The notes below the pieces were generated by a model. That model searched no databases, was not told the origin of the DNA, and saw only the letters and a list, made by a program, of their open reading frames with translations. Source: Ligustrum vulgare (lineage: Eukaryota > Streptophyta > Magnoliopsida > Lamiales > Oleaceae). Taken from it: a stretch of DNA of 64,000 bases. The stretch spans positions 28,789,383 to 28,853,382 of the forward strand of contig OY743188.1 of the NCBI GenBank assembly GCA_963555705.1. The letters are read 5' to 3'. A program made the translations under genes and the position numbers. This document shows, piece by piece, positions 10,431 through 22,287 of this stretch. Every line of letters begins with the position of its first letter. The stretch's first letter is position 1.

Positions 10431-12821
10431 ATTATTATTTTTATTATTATGGTTTATATATAAAAAATATTAATTATTATTGTATTATTATTTTTTATTA
10501 AAGTTGTGTAATTATAATTATTAATGTTATGAAACTATTATATATATTTTTACATTTATGAAATTATAGTCCATATTTATTATTTCTAATTATTATGAAA
10601 AATATTAATAATTTTTTTATCAACATTATTTAATTATTATAATTACGGGCCTGTTCGGCTGTACATTAATTTGGAATGATTACAAAAATTTAATTTACAC
10701 AATTTTTCATACCCCATTTTAACCATCCACATTTTCTCTCTCCAATTTTTAACCCTTCATCTTACCTAGAAAACACAAACAAGTCAACAAATAATTTCAA
10801 TTCCTTGATTTGACACAAAACATTCCATATTAAATTTAAAAGAACATACATTTATTTTGATATTATTAATAAATTTCTTATTTGCATTATGAAATTATAA
10901 CTACATATCTTATTTCTAATTATTATAAAATTATTAATTCATTTTTATTAAGAAATTATAATTACATATCTTATTTGTAATTATTATTAACAAATTATGA
11001 CATTATAATTACATTTTCCAACATTGTGAAATTATTAAATTTTTGTTATAACTATGAAATCATAGTTAGCCATTTGTTAATTCTAATTATATTTAGTAAT
11101 GAAATTATTTTTGTAATAAATGATAAATAATATTAAGAATAAAATAATTATTTAGAATTTTAAAATTTATTTATAATGTAAAAAAAGATGTAGTCAGAAC
11201 AGTCCGGCCGGACCAATTTTGAAAACGGCGAACCAATTTGGAAATGGTCCGGCCGGACCATTAGTTCATCTTCTTCGCAAGCTCCAACAATGGCGGATCA
11301 AGAAAAATGCTTCTGTGAACCCAAACTCGATTTACATAAGAAAATTTTTAAACTTAGGAATCAAAGCTAAAAATGTAATCTAACCTTGTCTAAAGTTTGA
11401 TTCTTGAACAACCCGGAGTCTTCTTCTTCTTCTTCTTTTGGACGGACCGAACTCTAGAATGGTGAAGAGACTTTGTTTTTCGCCGGACCCGAACTGTAGA
11501 AATAGTGAGGAGGCCGGACTCTTTTGAATAAGTATAAGGATATTTTAGACTTTGTCAATAATAAACCAATTTCGCTTTTTCTTTTTAACTTACAAATGGG
11601 TCAAAAGGTATTTTGAAAAATGGGTCGGAAGATCCGGCTATTGACCACTAATTCCTCTCGCTTTATTACTCGTGGTAAATCAATTCATATTTTCTTTCAA
11701 TTGCTTTGTTTTGTTATAATACTCTAAATATAATTCATGTTTACAACACTCACACATATTCTCTAATTTACATTCTCCTTCAATACAAACAAAAATATTT
11801 CTAGGTAAAAGCAACAAAACAGGTTCAGCTTAAAAGGGCCTCTTTCTGTTACTTATCTTGCAACAATTGCAATAGAGTTTCAAATGGTACTAAGACGGGT
11901 GAGACTTCTTACTAAAAGTTTTGTAAGTCTCTAAGTTCAATAGCAGTGCCAAGGTAAAAAATAAAAAATAAAAAATCCTTTATATTTCAAGCAAAAATAT
12001 TTACAGCTCCTTCATTACACTAACAATGCTTTCTTATGCTTGTTATAGAGAAAGAGTAGATGTTCAACTACAAGCTTTAAGTTGAACTCTTAATGCATCA
12101 GCTATGGGCAAAATTTTACATTGTCATGCCAATGTTTTGATGGAGAAAACTGCAAGTGTGATTATTTTCTTATTCCTATAGATCTTACTTTAATAAATGT
12201 TGACACAAATCTAACATCTTCAGGAAACTGCAGTAAAAGTCCATGACATAATTCATACACAGATTGAGGAAGAACGCAATACAAATGCTACCAAATTCTA
12301 CCGAGTTCAGCACTGCCACATAGAAACGGTCAACTTCAATTGATTTCAACTCACTATAAGTATGCAGTGATCTTCACAACTACCAAATAACCAAATCATG
12401 AAGACTCATGTTCTAAATAAGGCAAAGGTCCAATGGCACAATCTAAATCAAATCTTCAAAATTCATCCCGTCTTTCAAACATGTCACTGTTCCGAAAATT
12501 ATATGATCTAAGTCCCGCCGGCGAGAAGGTTCACAAGCGAATCAACGATGAAGTGGATTGTTGTAAGGGATAATTTTGCAATAAGGAAACAGAGCTGGGG
12601 ATAAACATTACTTTTTTAAGTTACAATGTTGATATGAATTTGTAACAAATTTTGAATTTTTCTGTTCATCCTGCAAAACCTTCCAACAAAAGCTGTTATA
12701 TTTTACAATGAACAAAATGGTCAAATTCTGCTTTAAGAAACTCAATTATATTTTAGGCATCAATGTGATATTCGCCTATAAGTTTATAATAATGATAGCA
12801 AGACAATCAACTAAGGGTGTG
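10431..12821. other. AT-rich intergenic DNA, no gene recognised
   Basis: Very AT-rich to about 11180, with a MITE-like start (GGGCCTGTTCGGCTG) near 10648 whose other end I could not define. A GC-richer patch at 11180-11530 holds two GTCCGGCCGGACC motifs and a CTT/TTC run. 11700-12820 has stop codons in all frames and no recognisable domain; it could be decayed intron or old repeat. Confidence 0.5.
11243..11262. repeat. 20-bp perfect palindrome
   Basis: AATGGTCCGGCCGGACCATT is self-complementary. A second, partial copy of the core (GTCCGGCCGGACCAA) lies about 45 bases upstream. They stand out as GC-rich in an AT-rich background. Confidence 0.9.
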
Positions 12822-13222
12822 TTTGATTGCGATGATGGAAAGTGGATGGAAAGAAAATATTTTTCATGGAATTGAATTGCCTGAAAATTATTTTCATGGA
12901 AAATATCAATTGTAAGTGTTTTTTATTGAATTAATTTTCTAGATAGAAAAGTGAGAAATTTTCAAGTTTTTGTTTGATTGACATTATTTTATATGACAAA
13001 TAAAGTAAAATTTAGTTATTTTAATTAATTTTTCTTTTTACTTTTTAACACATTTGTACTCGATAATAATAATGTTACATTTTGAAAAAGAAAAAGTCAA
13101 TTAACAATAACAAAAATATCAAACGAGTCGAAAAAAATTTCCTGTAACATGGCAAATGTTTTCTCACCAAAACCTATGGAAATTGATTTCCTCAATTAAA
13201 AGGAAAGGTGCCGTGTGAGAGA
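12822..13222. repeat. member 1 of a ~450-bp interspersed repeat family (MITE-like)
   Basis: It starts GTGTGTTTGATTGCGATG and shares long blocks with the reverse complement of 40028-40475 (for example GTTTGATTGACATTATTTT and TCAATTAACAATAACAAAAA). Its right part is interrupted by the hAT-like element at 13231. No TSD was resolved. Confidence 0.6.
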
Positions 13223-13630
13223 GGGGCTAGTAGGGATGGCAACGGGATGGGGAATATCCGAAACCGACGGAAACCCGTCCCGAATGGGACGGTGAATCCC
13301 CGACAAAGACGGGGATGTGAATTAAAAGGCGTCCCCGAACCGAGGATGGGGCGGGGACATGGATGACCGTCTTATCCCCATCCCTGCCCCGTCCCCTATC
13401 CCCATCCCCAATTAACAAGTTTCATTAAAATTTAAAAAGTAAAAAAAAAAAAGTCCTATATTATCTGTACAAAAGTCCTGTGATATCAAATTTCTTGCAC
13501 CAAAAATTTATTACTTATCAAGTTATAAACTTTAAGTGCTTATTTTGAAAAAGTTGCTGATTATTAGTTATTAACCTTATCGAGTTGTATTTTCTTATTT
13601 AATCAAATATAAAATAACGATACAAACAAA

Positions 13631-13632
<2 letters not shown>

Positions 13633-13672
<40 letters not shown>
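13633..13672. repeat. (TA)n microsatellite
   Basis: About 20 uninterrupted TA units inside the outer hAT-like element. Confidence 0.95.
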
Positions 13673-13677
<5 letters not shown>

Positions 13678-13752
13678 TGAATGTTCAAATAATGTGTAAA
13701 GATTATGAGATTTAGAAAATGTTAGGGTTATCCACTGCATGTTTCCTTATAT

Positions 13753-14216
13753 TAGTGATGGCAATGGAGTGGATCGGGTCGGATCAGTGCCGATCCAAAT
13801 CCGCTCCACGAAATTTCGGATCGGATCGGATCAGACAGTAAAAATCTCGGATCGTCTCGGGTTCGGATCGGGTCGGATTGAAACAAACATTAAGAAATTT
13901 TCGTTATATATTTTCGTTAACGACAAATAAATCAATACATAATTCATAAAATAACTAATATAATATCTAATTCATACGACAAAATATTATATATATAGAG
14001 AATTAATGATTTTATATCAAATTCAATAAAAGATTATATATTTTATATTTAATAATTAATTTTTTTTTACATATTTTTTTAATTTTTAAAATAAATTCGG
14101 ATCGCAGATCGGGTCGGATCGGATCACCCCTGATCCAAATCCGATCCATTGATTCACGGATCGGGATTTTTTCGGGTCGGATCGATGGATCGGATTGAAT
14201 TTTTTTGCCATCTTTA
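13753..14216. mobile_element. hAT-like MITE nested in the outer element
   Basis: 464 bases with a perfect 8-bp target duplication ccttatat at 13745-13752 and 14217-14224. Ends TAGTGATGGCAATGG and, inverted, TAAAGATGGCAAAAA are imperfect inverted repeats. Subterminal GGATCGGGTCGGATC motifs occur on both sides in opposite orientation. No coding capacity. Confidence 0.88.
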
Positions 14217-14437
14217 CCTTATATTGTCTGAATAAAATTATTTTAAAACTTAAAAAAAAAAAAAACAAATGGGAATGTAAACGAGAATTTTTCCATCCCC
14301 GTCCCCGATAAAATGGGGACGGGGCGGGGATGAGGATGGTAAATCACTAACGAGGCGGGGACGGGAAAAGACATCCCCGTCCCATACCTGTCCCGTTACC
14401 ATTCCTAGAGGCTAGAAAATATTTTCTAGACTTAGCA

Positions 14438-14600
14438 CGTGTTTGGTAAACCAAATAAATTGGTTTATAAATCAGTTTATAAACTGCACAATTTCTTAAA
14501 TCACTTTTTAATCACACATATTTTTTTTTCAATTTTCAATCACCACTTTCTACCTCACAATTATAAATAAATCAATTTATAAATCAAACAAGGACCATCA
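14438..14600. repeat. possible short MITE
   Basis: Begins GTGTTTGGTAAACCAAATAA and ends in a roughly inverted TTTATAAATCAAACAAGGAC. The repeats are imperfect and no clear TSD is seen. Most of 14440-14840 is otherwise featureless. Confidence 0.35.
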
Positions 14601-14923
14601 AACAATGAAAAATAAGAAAAGTTCAAAAAGATTTAAATATTCCATGACAAATACAAAATTATCGCACACCCTAACAGAATAATAAAATCAAATGCATCAT
14701 AATATTCACCACGCTAATCACTAGTAAAAAAATAAAAATGTAAAAAATAGAAGTATTATTTCAGTATCAACCATGTGAAGGCGTAACCATAAAAAATCCT
14801 CCACGTGGATGCCAAATCCCAAATGTATCCACAAAGATATTATTGCAGATACTAATTACAAATATTATTAACAGCAATCAGTGGAGAACCCAAGATACAG
14901 TGAAGAAGAGTTTCATAGACAAG

Positions 14924-17900
14924 ATGCCTCATAGTACATTATCAGGGACGTTCTCTTCGCCGAAGGTGGATATCATTGTGGATTTGGGAAATCCCTTTCT
15001 CAATCTCACTGTTGATGGATTTTTGAAGATTGGCGGTGTAAATTCTCCTACTTTCTTCGTCAAATAGTATTGGATTCAATTGAAGGAATTTTATTAGTTT
15101 TTTCTTTGGGTATTATGGTGGGATTAGATTATTTTATTGAAATTTGGTTATTAATTGTTTTCCGTTTTTCGTTTACTGATTCAGGTGGCCGCAGCGAAAG
15201 TAGCTACGGAGGAAGCGTATGATGTAGTCAAACGAGGTTTTCCATTTTCGTTTATTGAAGTTGTTGATATCTTTCCCCAATTAATTTGATGCACGCGGCT
15301 TTAATTGATTGCTACTGTACTATTACAGATTGGGATACCTGAATATTACTGGATTAGGAATAGTTAATTTTGATTTGTTGAAAAAATGTGATTAACAAAA
15401 TAAGCTTGTTTAGCATCAGTTTTAGGATGAAATTTTGAAATCTTGTGCACACTACTACTAGTTATGTCCTTGGAAAGGCATCCTGCGGACCTCTTATTAG
15501 TGGTCACTCAGGTTATCGAAGTCCCAATGTTGATTGTAGGATAATGTATGTTAACCATGTTAGCGAGTAATTTAGGCCTGAATACAATGCATTAAACATT
15601 TGGATAAGAATGGTTGAAAACCAAGATTTAGTCTCCAGCTAAATACCTGGCTACTTGGTTCTAAATCACAAATAGTTATTGGGACTGCAAATTCCAATTC
15701 TAGATAAATTACTTCTTTTTATATGTTTATTTATTATGCATTTATCTTGTAAATCAAGATAGGAGATCTAAGGTCGAAAAGTGAGGGAGAATCGACTTAT
15801 GGCTAAATCATAGCATCAAGATAACTCCTAGCATCACCTCAAAAAGGGAATATTTCTGGAATGGTTGAGAGAAATTAAGTAATACAGAATTATGGAATCT
15901 CTATTTACCTCTAATGTCAGTTTATGTATGTATGTATTTTTTTTTTTTAATTTGTGTTTTGTTGTTCTTTATGACATATTGCTTCTTTAATTTGCAGGGA
16001 GTGTTTCACGCCACAACTTTGAGAATTCGGTGAGAAATTTATCGTGTGAAATCTGTTCTTTCCCATAGGATTATATTCTTGTTGATAGAATATACTAAAA
16101 GGGGATAATCACACTATAGGCAGTAGTGCAAAGTTGATTAGAGCATGTATGGCTAAGCTTAAAAGTTCTAGTAAATACGTTAGCTTTAAGTAAATAATTT
16201 TTATTGATCGGTTTTGAAATAAATAAGTTACTTAATTTGATTGTAAAGCTAGAACTTCTTTCAAGTGGCTTTTGTTATTTAGATTATAAATAAAACAGAA
16301 GTAATGTATTCAAACACGTGTTTCGAAATAAAAAGTTACTTAAAATTAACTTTTACTTATTTTAAGCTTTTAGCCAAACATGAAAAAGACTTTCACTCAG
16401 TGACAAGAGAATGCTTATGGCTAATCATCATTAAATAGCTCCAAAGCTTGTCTATATTTCTGCAAGAGTTGAGTAAGGTTATGCCCTCAAATTTGTAAGG
16501 GTAAAGGAAAAACACCAAACTCTTGAAAAATTAACTTATTATTACCCATTGATTTCATCATGTATCACCAAGGATGGACTAATTTACGCACTCCAACAAT
16601 CTATTCCTATATCCTTCTCAAAGATGCATAAAGAGCCACTTGTAGATACAATACCAAAAAAAAAAATGGCATGGGGACTTCTTATTTCGAGCTTTACAAG
16701 TTTTTAGTGTTATCTGTTGCAAGTAAAAAAAAAAAAAAGGTTTAGTATGCATCTAATGGAATTTTTACTTTGCAGTTGAAGAAAATGTGTAAAGAAGGTG
16801 CATATTGGGGTGAGTTCCATCTGCATTCACAATATTATGGGAGATTTTTTTAGTGTAGATCATATAACTTTCTAATAATTGTGAGTTTTCATAAATTAAC
16901 TTACAGGAACAGTTGCTGGAGTTTATGTTGGAATGGAGTATGGATTTGAGAGAATCCGTGGAACCAGAGACTGGGTAATTTCTAAAAATACTATAGCTAA
17001 TGTATACAGATGATATTCTTAGTCTCTCTACTTGTAAATATTATATTATTTATTCGTTCTATGCTTCTTGCAATTTGAGTTGCATCTGGAATCTCAAATT
17101 TCACTCTTTGTGAGATTGGGTAATTTCTGAAGGACAAATAATCACATCCCTTTCATTTAAGCTAGTCTACCTGTCCAATCTATTAAAACCTGTTAAAATT
17201 ACTATACCCACATCCAAAGACACCCCAATAAAGTTTTCATAGATATAAGACCGTTATAAATTAGCTTTAAGTTAAGGGCTAAGATTATTTGTCAAATTCA
17301 TTGGTAGGATGAGTAGTCTTTATTGAAAGTACTATAACTTTTCTTACTTATTATTACAACATTTTAAGGAAAGCTGTCATGGTTTTAGCTTATTTGTACA
17401 AATGATAATCTTAATTCTTGTCTCCATCTCTACTTATAATTTTTATTTTCTTCATCTGTTCTCGGCTTCTTGCAATTTTCGCCGCATCTAGCAAATCTTC
17501 GATTTCACCCTTTTTGAGCAATGAGGCAAGGAAGAATCTATGTTAAGAATGTGGAATGTTTATCTTGGTCTGGAATTATATTCTAAAATCTAAGATAATG
17601 TGATACGCTTAAAATTACACAAAATTTTGACACGAGTGCATTGGTGCATATTATAAACTTCAAACTACTTTAGAAATTTATATATTGGTAATGATAGATG
17701 TTTCTTGGAGATATAAAGGATTTTCATTTTAAATTAAATGATAAAAAGTATCCTCTTTTGGTTTAAAGGTTTCAAGGATTTCATACCCTTATCCCGTACT
17801 CGTGTGTTTGATACGGGCACTTCTTAAAAAATGGAGAGTCCGAGCTACATAGTTTATAACAATAGGATTTATTCTTGTTTTGGATTATTTGAGAACATTA

Positions 17901-18135
17901 TGTGGATCCAAGGTCCAAGCTTTTCTACTTAGTGCTGGCTGTAAGGTGAACAAATGTTTATTTTCAACTGATTTATTACTCGATCATTTTGCAGAAGAAT
18001 GCCATGTTAGGGGGTGCATTGACAGGGGCAATCGTATCAGCAGCCACCAACAACAGTCGAGACAAGATCGTAACAGATGCCATAGCTGGAGGTGCAGTTG
18101 CGACTGCTGCAGAGTTCCTCAATTACCTGACCTGA
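14924..18135 (+). CDS. OEP16-1: outer envelope pore protein 16-1, chloroplastic (six exons)
   Basis: Spliced coding sequence: 14924-15037, 15185-15236, 15998-16029, 16776-16809, 16907-16974 and 17995-18135. That is 441 bases, or 146 residues plus TGA. All five introns are GT-AG and every phase matches. The protein begins MPHSTLSGTFSSPK and contains NPFLNLTVDGFLKIG, LKKMCKEGAYWG, GMEYGFERIRGTRDW and a Gly/Ala-rich C terminus. This is the order and length of OEP16-1 (about 148 residues in Arabidopsis), a four-helix Tim17/Tim22/PRAT-family channel of the plastid outer envelope, selective for amino acids and amines. The ATG was chosen because the protein then starts like known OEP16 proteins. No disabling change was seen. 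It is the only conventional host gene in the window. Confidence 0.93.
15038..17994 (+). other. introns 1-5 of OEP16-1
   Basis: Introns are 15038-15184, 15237-15997, 16030-16775, 16810-16906 and 16975-17994. Acceptors read TTCAG, TTTGCAG, TTTGCAG, TTACAG and TTTGCAG. Intron 3 holds a MITE-like insertion; intron 5 is the longest and AT-rich with no recognised feature. The apparent ORF at 17880-18140 is intron read-through plus exon 6 in the wrong frame. Confidence 0.85.
16144..16382. mobile_element. MITE-like insertion in intron 3 of OEP16-1
   Basis: Left end CATGTATGGCTAAGCTTAAAA matches the inverted right end CATGTTTGGCTAAAAGCTTAAAA with small gaps. 239 bases, no ORF; TSD not resolved. It lies well away from the splice sites. 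Confidence 0.6.
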
Positions 18136-18258
18136 ACTGAACAAGAGTGTAAGATGTCTCTCTTGCTTCTTGGTTCCTAGCGATGAAGCTGGCGTACTTC
18201 TGTTTTGACCACAAGCTCGAATATTATGATGTTTCTTGGACTCTGTTTGATATTTGAA

Positions 18259-18264
18259 AATAAA
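18259..18264 (+). promoter_or_regulatory. likely poly(A) signal of OEP16-1
   Basis: AATAAA 124 bases after the OEP16-1 stop codon, in a T-rich 3' UTR context. Confidence 0.5.
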
Positions 18265-18478
18265 AGTCTGTTTCCGTATCTTTCCACAAAATATATTTTT
18301 TCGACTCCACTTTCGTAAGATTATGTAAGCATTTTGCCCACATGATATTTTTGTGCCTAGTACTCCATGCTATAATTTTGCATGTTTGTTAATTAGGATC
18401 GAACGCATGCTTTCACATTACAATATAAATTTCAACGAAAAATCAAGGAACTGCAATACAGAATCCTTAAGTTACTAA

Positions 18479-18876
18479 GGCCCCGTTCTCTTTGCTTTTT
18501 TGAGCCCGTTTTGAGTTTTCGATTTTTGGAAATATCGAAAACGTGTTCACTTTGCCCATTTTCAGAAACGAGTTTTTCAAAACACTAAAAAAATTACAAA
18601 GGAAACTCAAAACGAGTTTATTACGTTTTGGATATTTTGTGTTAAAAAGTCCAAAACGACCAAAACGCACATTTTGAATTTTTTTTTTTTTTTTTTTTGT
18701 GACACTTCCTTCACTTGAAGTTCTTATATTATTTTGTCATTATATATAGATCCATGTTAAATTTTTTTTTTTGTAATTATTTATTTATTATTATTATTAT
18801 TATTATTTTTTAAATGTGAGACACTTCTTTCACTTGAAGTTCTTATATTATTTTTTCATTATATATAGATCCATGT

Positions 18877-18908
<32 letters not shown>

Positions 18909-19266
18909 GTAAATTATTATTATTATTATTATTTGTAAAAGTGAGAGATACTTCATTCGTTTGAAGTTCTTATATTATTTTGTCATTATATATAGATCAT
19001 GTTAAGATTTTATTATTATTATTATTTTTTTATTTTTTTATTTTTTGTAAAAGTGAGACACTTGCACTTGAAGTTCTTATATTATTTTGTCATTATATAT
19101 AGATCAATTTTAAGATTTTTATTTTATTTATTTATTTATTATTTTATTTTTTTTTGTAAAAGTGAGACACTTCCTTCACTTGAAGTTCTTATGTTATTTT
19201 GTCATTATATAGATCCATGTTAAAAAAATATATATATATATATATATTTTTTGTAATTTTTTATTT

Positions 19267-19309
<43 letters not shown>

Positions 19310-19694
19310 TGTAAATGTGACACACTTCTTTCACTTGAAGTTCTTATGTTATTTTGTCATTATATATAAATTCATGTTAAGATTTTGTTGGTATGTGGTT
19401 AAATTTCTGTTTAGCTGAAACAATATTAATGATGAATTTATTGGCATAGAGAACTAACTGATTTATTAACATTAAAATTAATGATATTCAACAAATCAAT
19501 CATTTTTTTACATATAAAATATTACAAAATGAATATATCAAAAAATTATAAAGTAAACGCATTTTTCAGTTTTCTATTTTTGAAAACAGTTTTCCAAAAT
19601 CACAAAGAGAACATGTTTTCAGCAATCTCAAAACAAACAAAATTCAAAATTCAAAACTCAAAATCCAAAATCGAAACACAAAGAGAACGGCTCC
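18479..19694. mobile_element. PIF/Harbinger-like non-autonomous element with internal minisatellite
   Basis: Ends GGCCCCGTTCTCTTTG and, inverted, GGAGCCGTTCTCTTTG, flanked by TAA on both sides (18476-18478 and 19695-19697), the 3-bp target typical of PIF/Harbinger/Tourist elements. Subterminal inverted blocks include CGATTTTTGG-type and GTTTTGAG-type runs. No transposase. Length 1216. Confidence 0.8.
18690..19390. repeat. six-copy minisatellite (~110-155 bp units)
   Basis: The conserved core, ending CACTTGAAGTTCTTATATTA then TTTTGTCATTATATATAGAT, recurs at about 18711, 18830, 18957, 19066, 19177 and 19332. Between cores lie poly-T and (TTA)n tracts of variable length, which account for the unequal periods. 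Confidence 0.9.
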
Positions 19695-19697
19695 TAA

Positions 19698-19960
19698 GGT
19701 TCTTTGTTAAAAGTCGTGTTTAAAAAAAAAAATTATATATATATATATATATATTCGAGGTAAGATGTATGGTTAAAAGTGAAGAGAGAATGTGTGGTTA
19801 AAAAATGATTTGAGGATTTAATTGTGTTTTTTAAAATCTTTTTTTTTTTTTTTGTCAAACTGAGGCTAAGTAACTCTTTAGGCATGACCAAACATCCTCC
19901 AATGAGAAATGTAGAACCTTAATAATGCTTTATTTTCTTTTAAATAAGGTAATTTAATCT

Positions 19961-19994
<34 letters not shown>

Positions 19995-20340
19995 TATATA
20001 GAAGTAGGATAGTGAAAAAGGAGATTCCCGCCTGAAAAATTGACAAAAAAATCCCGCCCAAATTCCACAACCGCAAAAGAAGAAAACAAATGGGTAAAAA
20101 TCTTGCCCATTTAATATTTTTTCAATTGGGATGTCATTACCATTTACTATATAAAAGTAGGACAGTGAAAAAGGAGATTCCTGTCCAAAAAATGAGAAAA
20201 AATCCTGCCAAATCCCACAACAGCAAAAGAAGAAAACAAATGGGTAAAAATCCCGCCCATTTAATATTTTTTCAATGGATTATGATATTCGTACAGATAG
20301 ATGTACATATAGTTTAATAAAGCCAAAATTGTAAATAGTT
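19698..20340. repeat. AT-rich spacer with (TA)n tracts and a 153-bp tandem duplication
   Basis: (TA)n tracts occur near 19733-19754 and 19963-19991. A block beginning GAAGTAGGATAGTGAAAAAG at 20001 recurs as AAAGTAGGACAGTGAAAAAG at 20154 and extends to about 20275. The small plus-strand ORF over it is repeat-derived, not a convincing gene. Confidence 0.75.
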
Positions 20341-21500
20341 TTTGACAATTTTATCCTTTATCAAGTTTTATAGGATTAGTCCCTCTATTTTTGACTAATT
20401 TTATGTTGTAGTTCTTTGTTTTATATTTTGTAGCCTATTTTTTAATAGATCTATTTTTTCTTGAATTTTTATAATTTTTTCTTGATTTATTTTATCATTT
20501 TTAATAAGATAAATTATTTCATTCATTCTTACTTCAATAATCTCAATCTCTCTTTTAATAGTTAATCCTGACATCTATTTTTATTGTTATTTTGAATTGT
20601 TTTGTATAAATCCATTTTTAGATCTACAATATTAGAATAGTCTATCATAAGTTGATCATAATTTTCTAAGAGTATGTAATATTTTTCAGATGATTCACCT
20701 ATATTTCTTAAGTGAGATACAATTCTATCCATTTTTTCTAATACTTTTTCTAAAAGTTTGTTTAATCCTTTAATAGTATATCCTGACATTTTGTTGAATA
20801 AAACTGTTCAATTTGGTTTCAAGTAATTTTTCAAATTCAATTAATGTCTGAGAATTAATAATATCAATATACTTGGTTCAATTGGTATGTTATACTTTGA
20901 CGTATTATATTTTTTCCTTTTTTCTAATTTATCTATTATGTTTTGAATATCTTATATAACTATAGATCTTATAGTTCCTATAGCAAAGTTTTCCATCATA
21001 TTATTTTTAAAACTTTTAAGTATTTCATGTGATGCATAAAGTTGTTCTTAATGTCCTGCTTTATTGATTTCATTTTTATTTTCAACTTTATATGTTCCTC
21101 TTTTAGATCTGAGTTTTTCATAATATAAGTCTTTTTATTCATGATATCAATTTTTTTTCAAAAATTGGTAAAGAATGATTCATCTCTCCCATCACTATCA
21201 TAATCTATTACTGGATCATAATTATTGTCACTGCTAAATACATATTCTAAATACAATTCATTATTTATTTCAGTATTATTACTATCAAGCCAAAAATAAA
21301 TGATTGACTTAGTAATTTTTATTCCAAATAATTCTTTAAATTTAGGATAAACAGCTAATAAACATGGCATATAAACATGGTATAACTTTTTTATTTAATT
21401 GTTAGGTCTAGTAAATTATTTATGCATGAATAAATGTTCGATTATGCTATGATATTCATCTTTGTATGGACTGTTTTGATAATTAAATTTAATAATCCTA
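20340..21500 (-). pseudogene. viral small-ORF fragments beyond the leader
   Basis: Minus-strand fragments include one of 70 codons (21370-21158, starting MPCLLAVYPKFKELFG) whose frame context extends upstream to about 21510. Another has 75 codons (20789-20562, MSGYTIKGLNKLLEKVLEK) and a third starts near 20574 (MSGLTIKREIEII). The last two are Lys/Ile/Glu-rich and coiled-coil-like, as in small caulimovirid ORFs. I recognise no family. They do not match the small ORFs at 34202-35096, so they may come from another copy or a rearranged part. Confidence 0.4.
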
Positions 21501-21924
21501 TGTTCTCCCATGATAATTTTCTTTTTCAAAAATTCATCTTCCACCCAATTCCATAAGACATATATTAAGAATACTCACCTCTTTTCTGTTTCTTTGTACC
21601 TTTGTATCTTCCTTCTTTTGTTAGTGACCTTCAGGCTTGCAGGTTTCTGCTATCACACCCTTCAACGGCCTCTTGCCTTCACGGGTAACTAGCCTTTCCT
21701 GACTCCATGCCTTCACTATATAACAACTTAATGGAAAATATTTCTGGACCAAGTGTAGAGAGTTTTCTTAATAATATATCTTCTTCTAGAAAATAGGATT
21801 CAGAAGATAGAAATTTAGAAACTTATAATTTTTTATAAAATGTTTGAAGTTTTATTGATATCAAAATTTTGGTACACAGATTTGTATGAGAATTTTCAAA
21901 GACAGAGATTTGACTTTCTCACAG

Positions 21925-22075
21925 ACTGAGTGCTCAATCCACTTTCTTTGACTCTTTTCCACTCTCGCCCTCCCTCCTAGCCTTAAAGCCTCTATTTAAC
22001 TGAGTGCTCAATCCACTTTCTTTGACTCTTTTCCTCTCTCCCCCTCCCTCCTAGCCTTAAAGCCTCTATTTATAA
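21925..22075 (-). promoter_or_regulatory. viral promoter/leader with 74-bp tandem duplication
   Basis: On the minus strand TATAAATA (22067-22074) precedes AGAGGCTTTAAGGCTAGG and a purine-rich GGAGGGGGAGAGAGG run. The whole block is repeated once with period 74 (copies begin at 21999 and 21925 on the plus strand), the second with a degraded TATA (TTAAATAG). It sits just downstream of the ORF4-like gene, where a caulimovirid pregenomic RNA promoter is expected. Confidence 0.6.
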
Positions 22076-22287
22076 TATTTACATGAGACTCAATTATTTT
22101 CTTTTTATATCATTGCATACGTTACATAAATAATTGAAAACTTTATATCACATTACAAAGAACACATGTCCCTCTATCCTATCTACTTTTTTAAAGCGAT
22201 CACATGGTGTTGTCTTGGCTTGTTGTAAAAAGTAGATTCCATTCTACTTTCATTGTCAGCATCCTCTTTGTTGATTCCAGCTGTCCA

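Larger units (their letters stand above)
13231..14407. mobile_element. hAT-like non-autonomous element (outer), interrupted by an inner one
   Basis: Ends are TAGGGATGGCAACGGGA and, inverted, TAGGAATGGTAACGGGA. Subterminal regions are rich in GGGGACGGGG motifs in opposite orientation (13240-13415 and 14290-14395). Flanks ggggctag (13223-13230) and gaggctag (14408-14415) match 7 of 8, fitting an 8-bp hAT duplication. It contains a (TA)n tract and the nested element at 13753-14216. No transposase ORF. Confidence 0.8.

Noticed and set aside
17880..18140. 86-codon plus-strand ORF
   Set aside because: It spans the end of OEP16-1 intron 5 and reads exon 6 in the wrong frame.
20123..20136. 14-bp match CAATTGGGATGTCA also present at 35268-35281, on either side of the pararetrovirus
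   Set aside because: Pararetroviruses do not make target duplications of this kind, the match does not sit at the viral boundaries, and one chance or repeat-derived match of this length is not compelling.
19999..20275. Tandem 153-bp duplication considered as a CRISPR-like or satellite array
   Set aside because: Only two copies with no spacer structure; a simple duplication in a eukaryotic genome.
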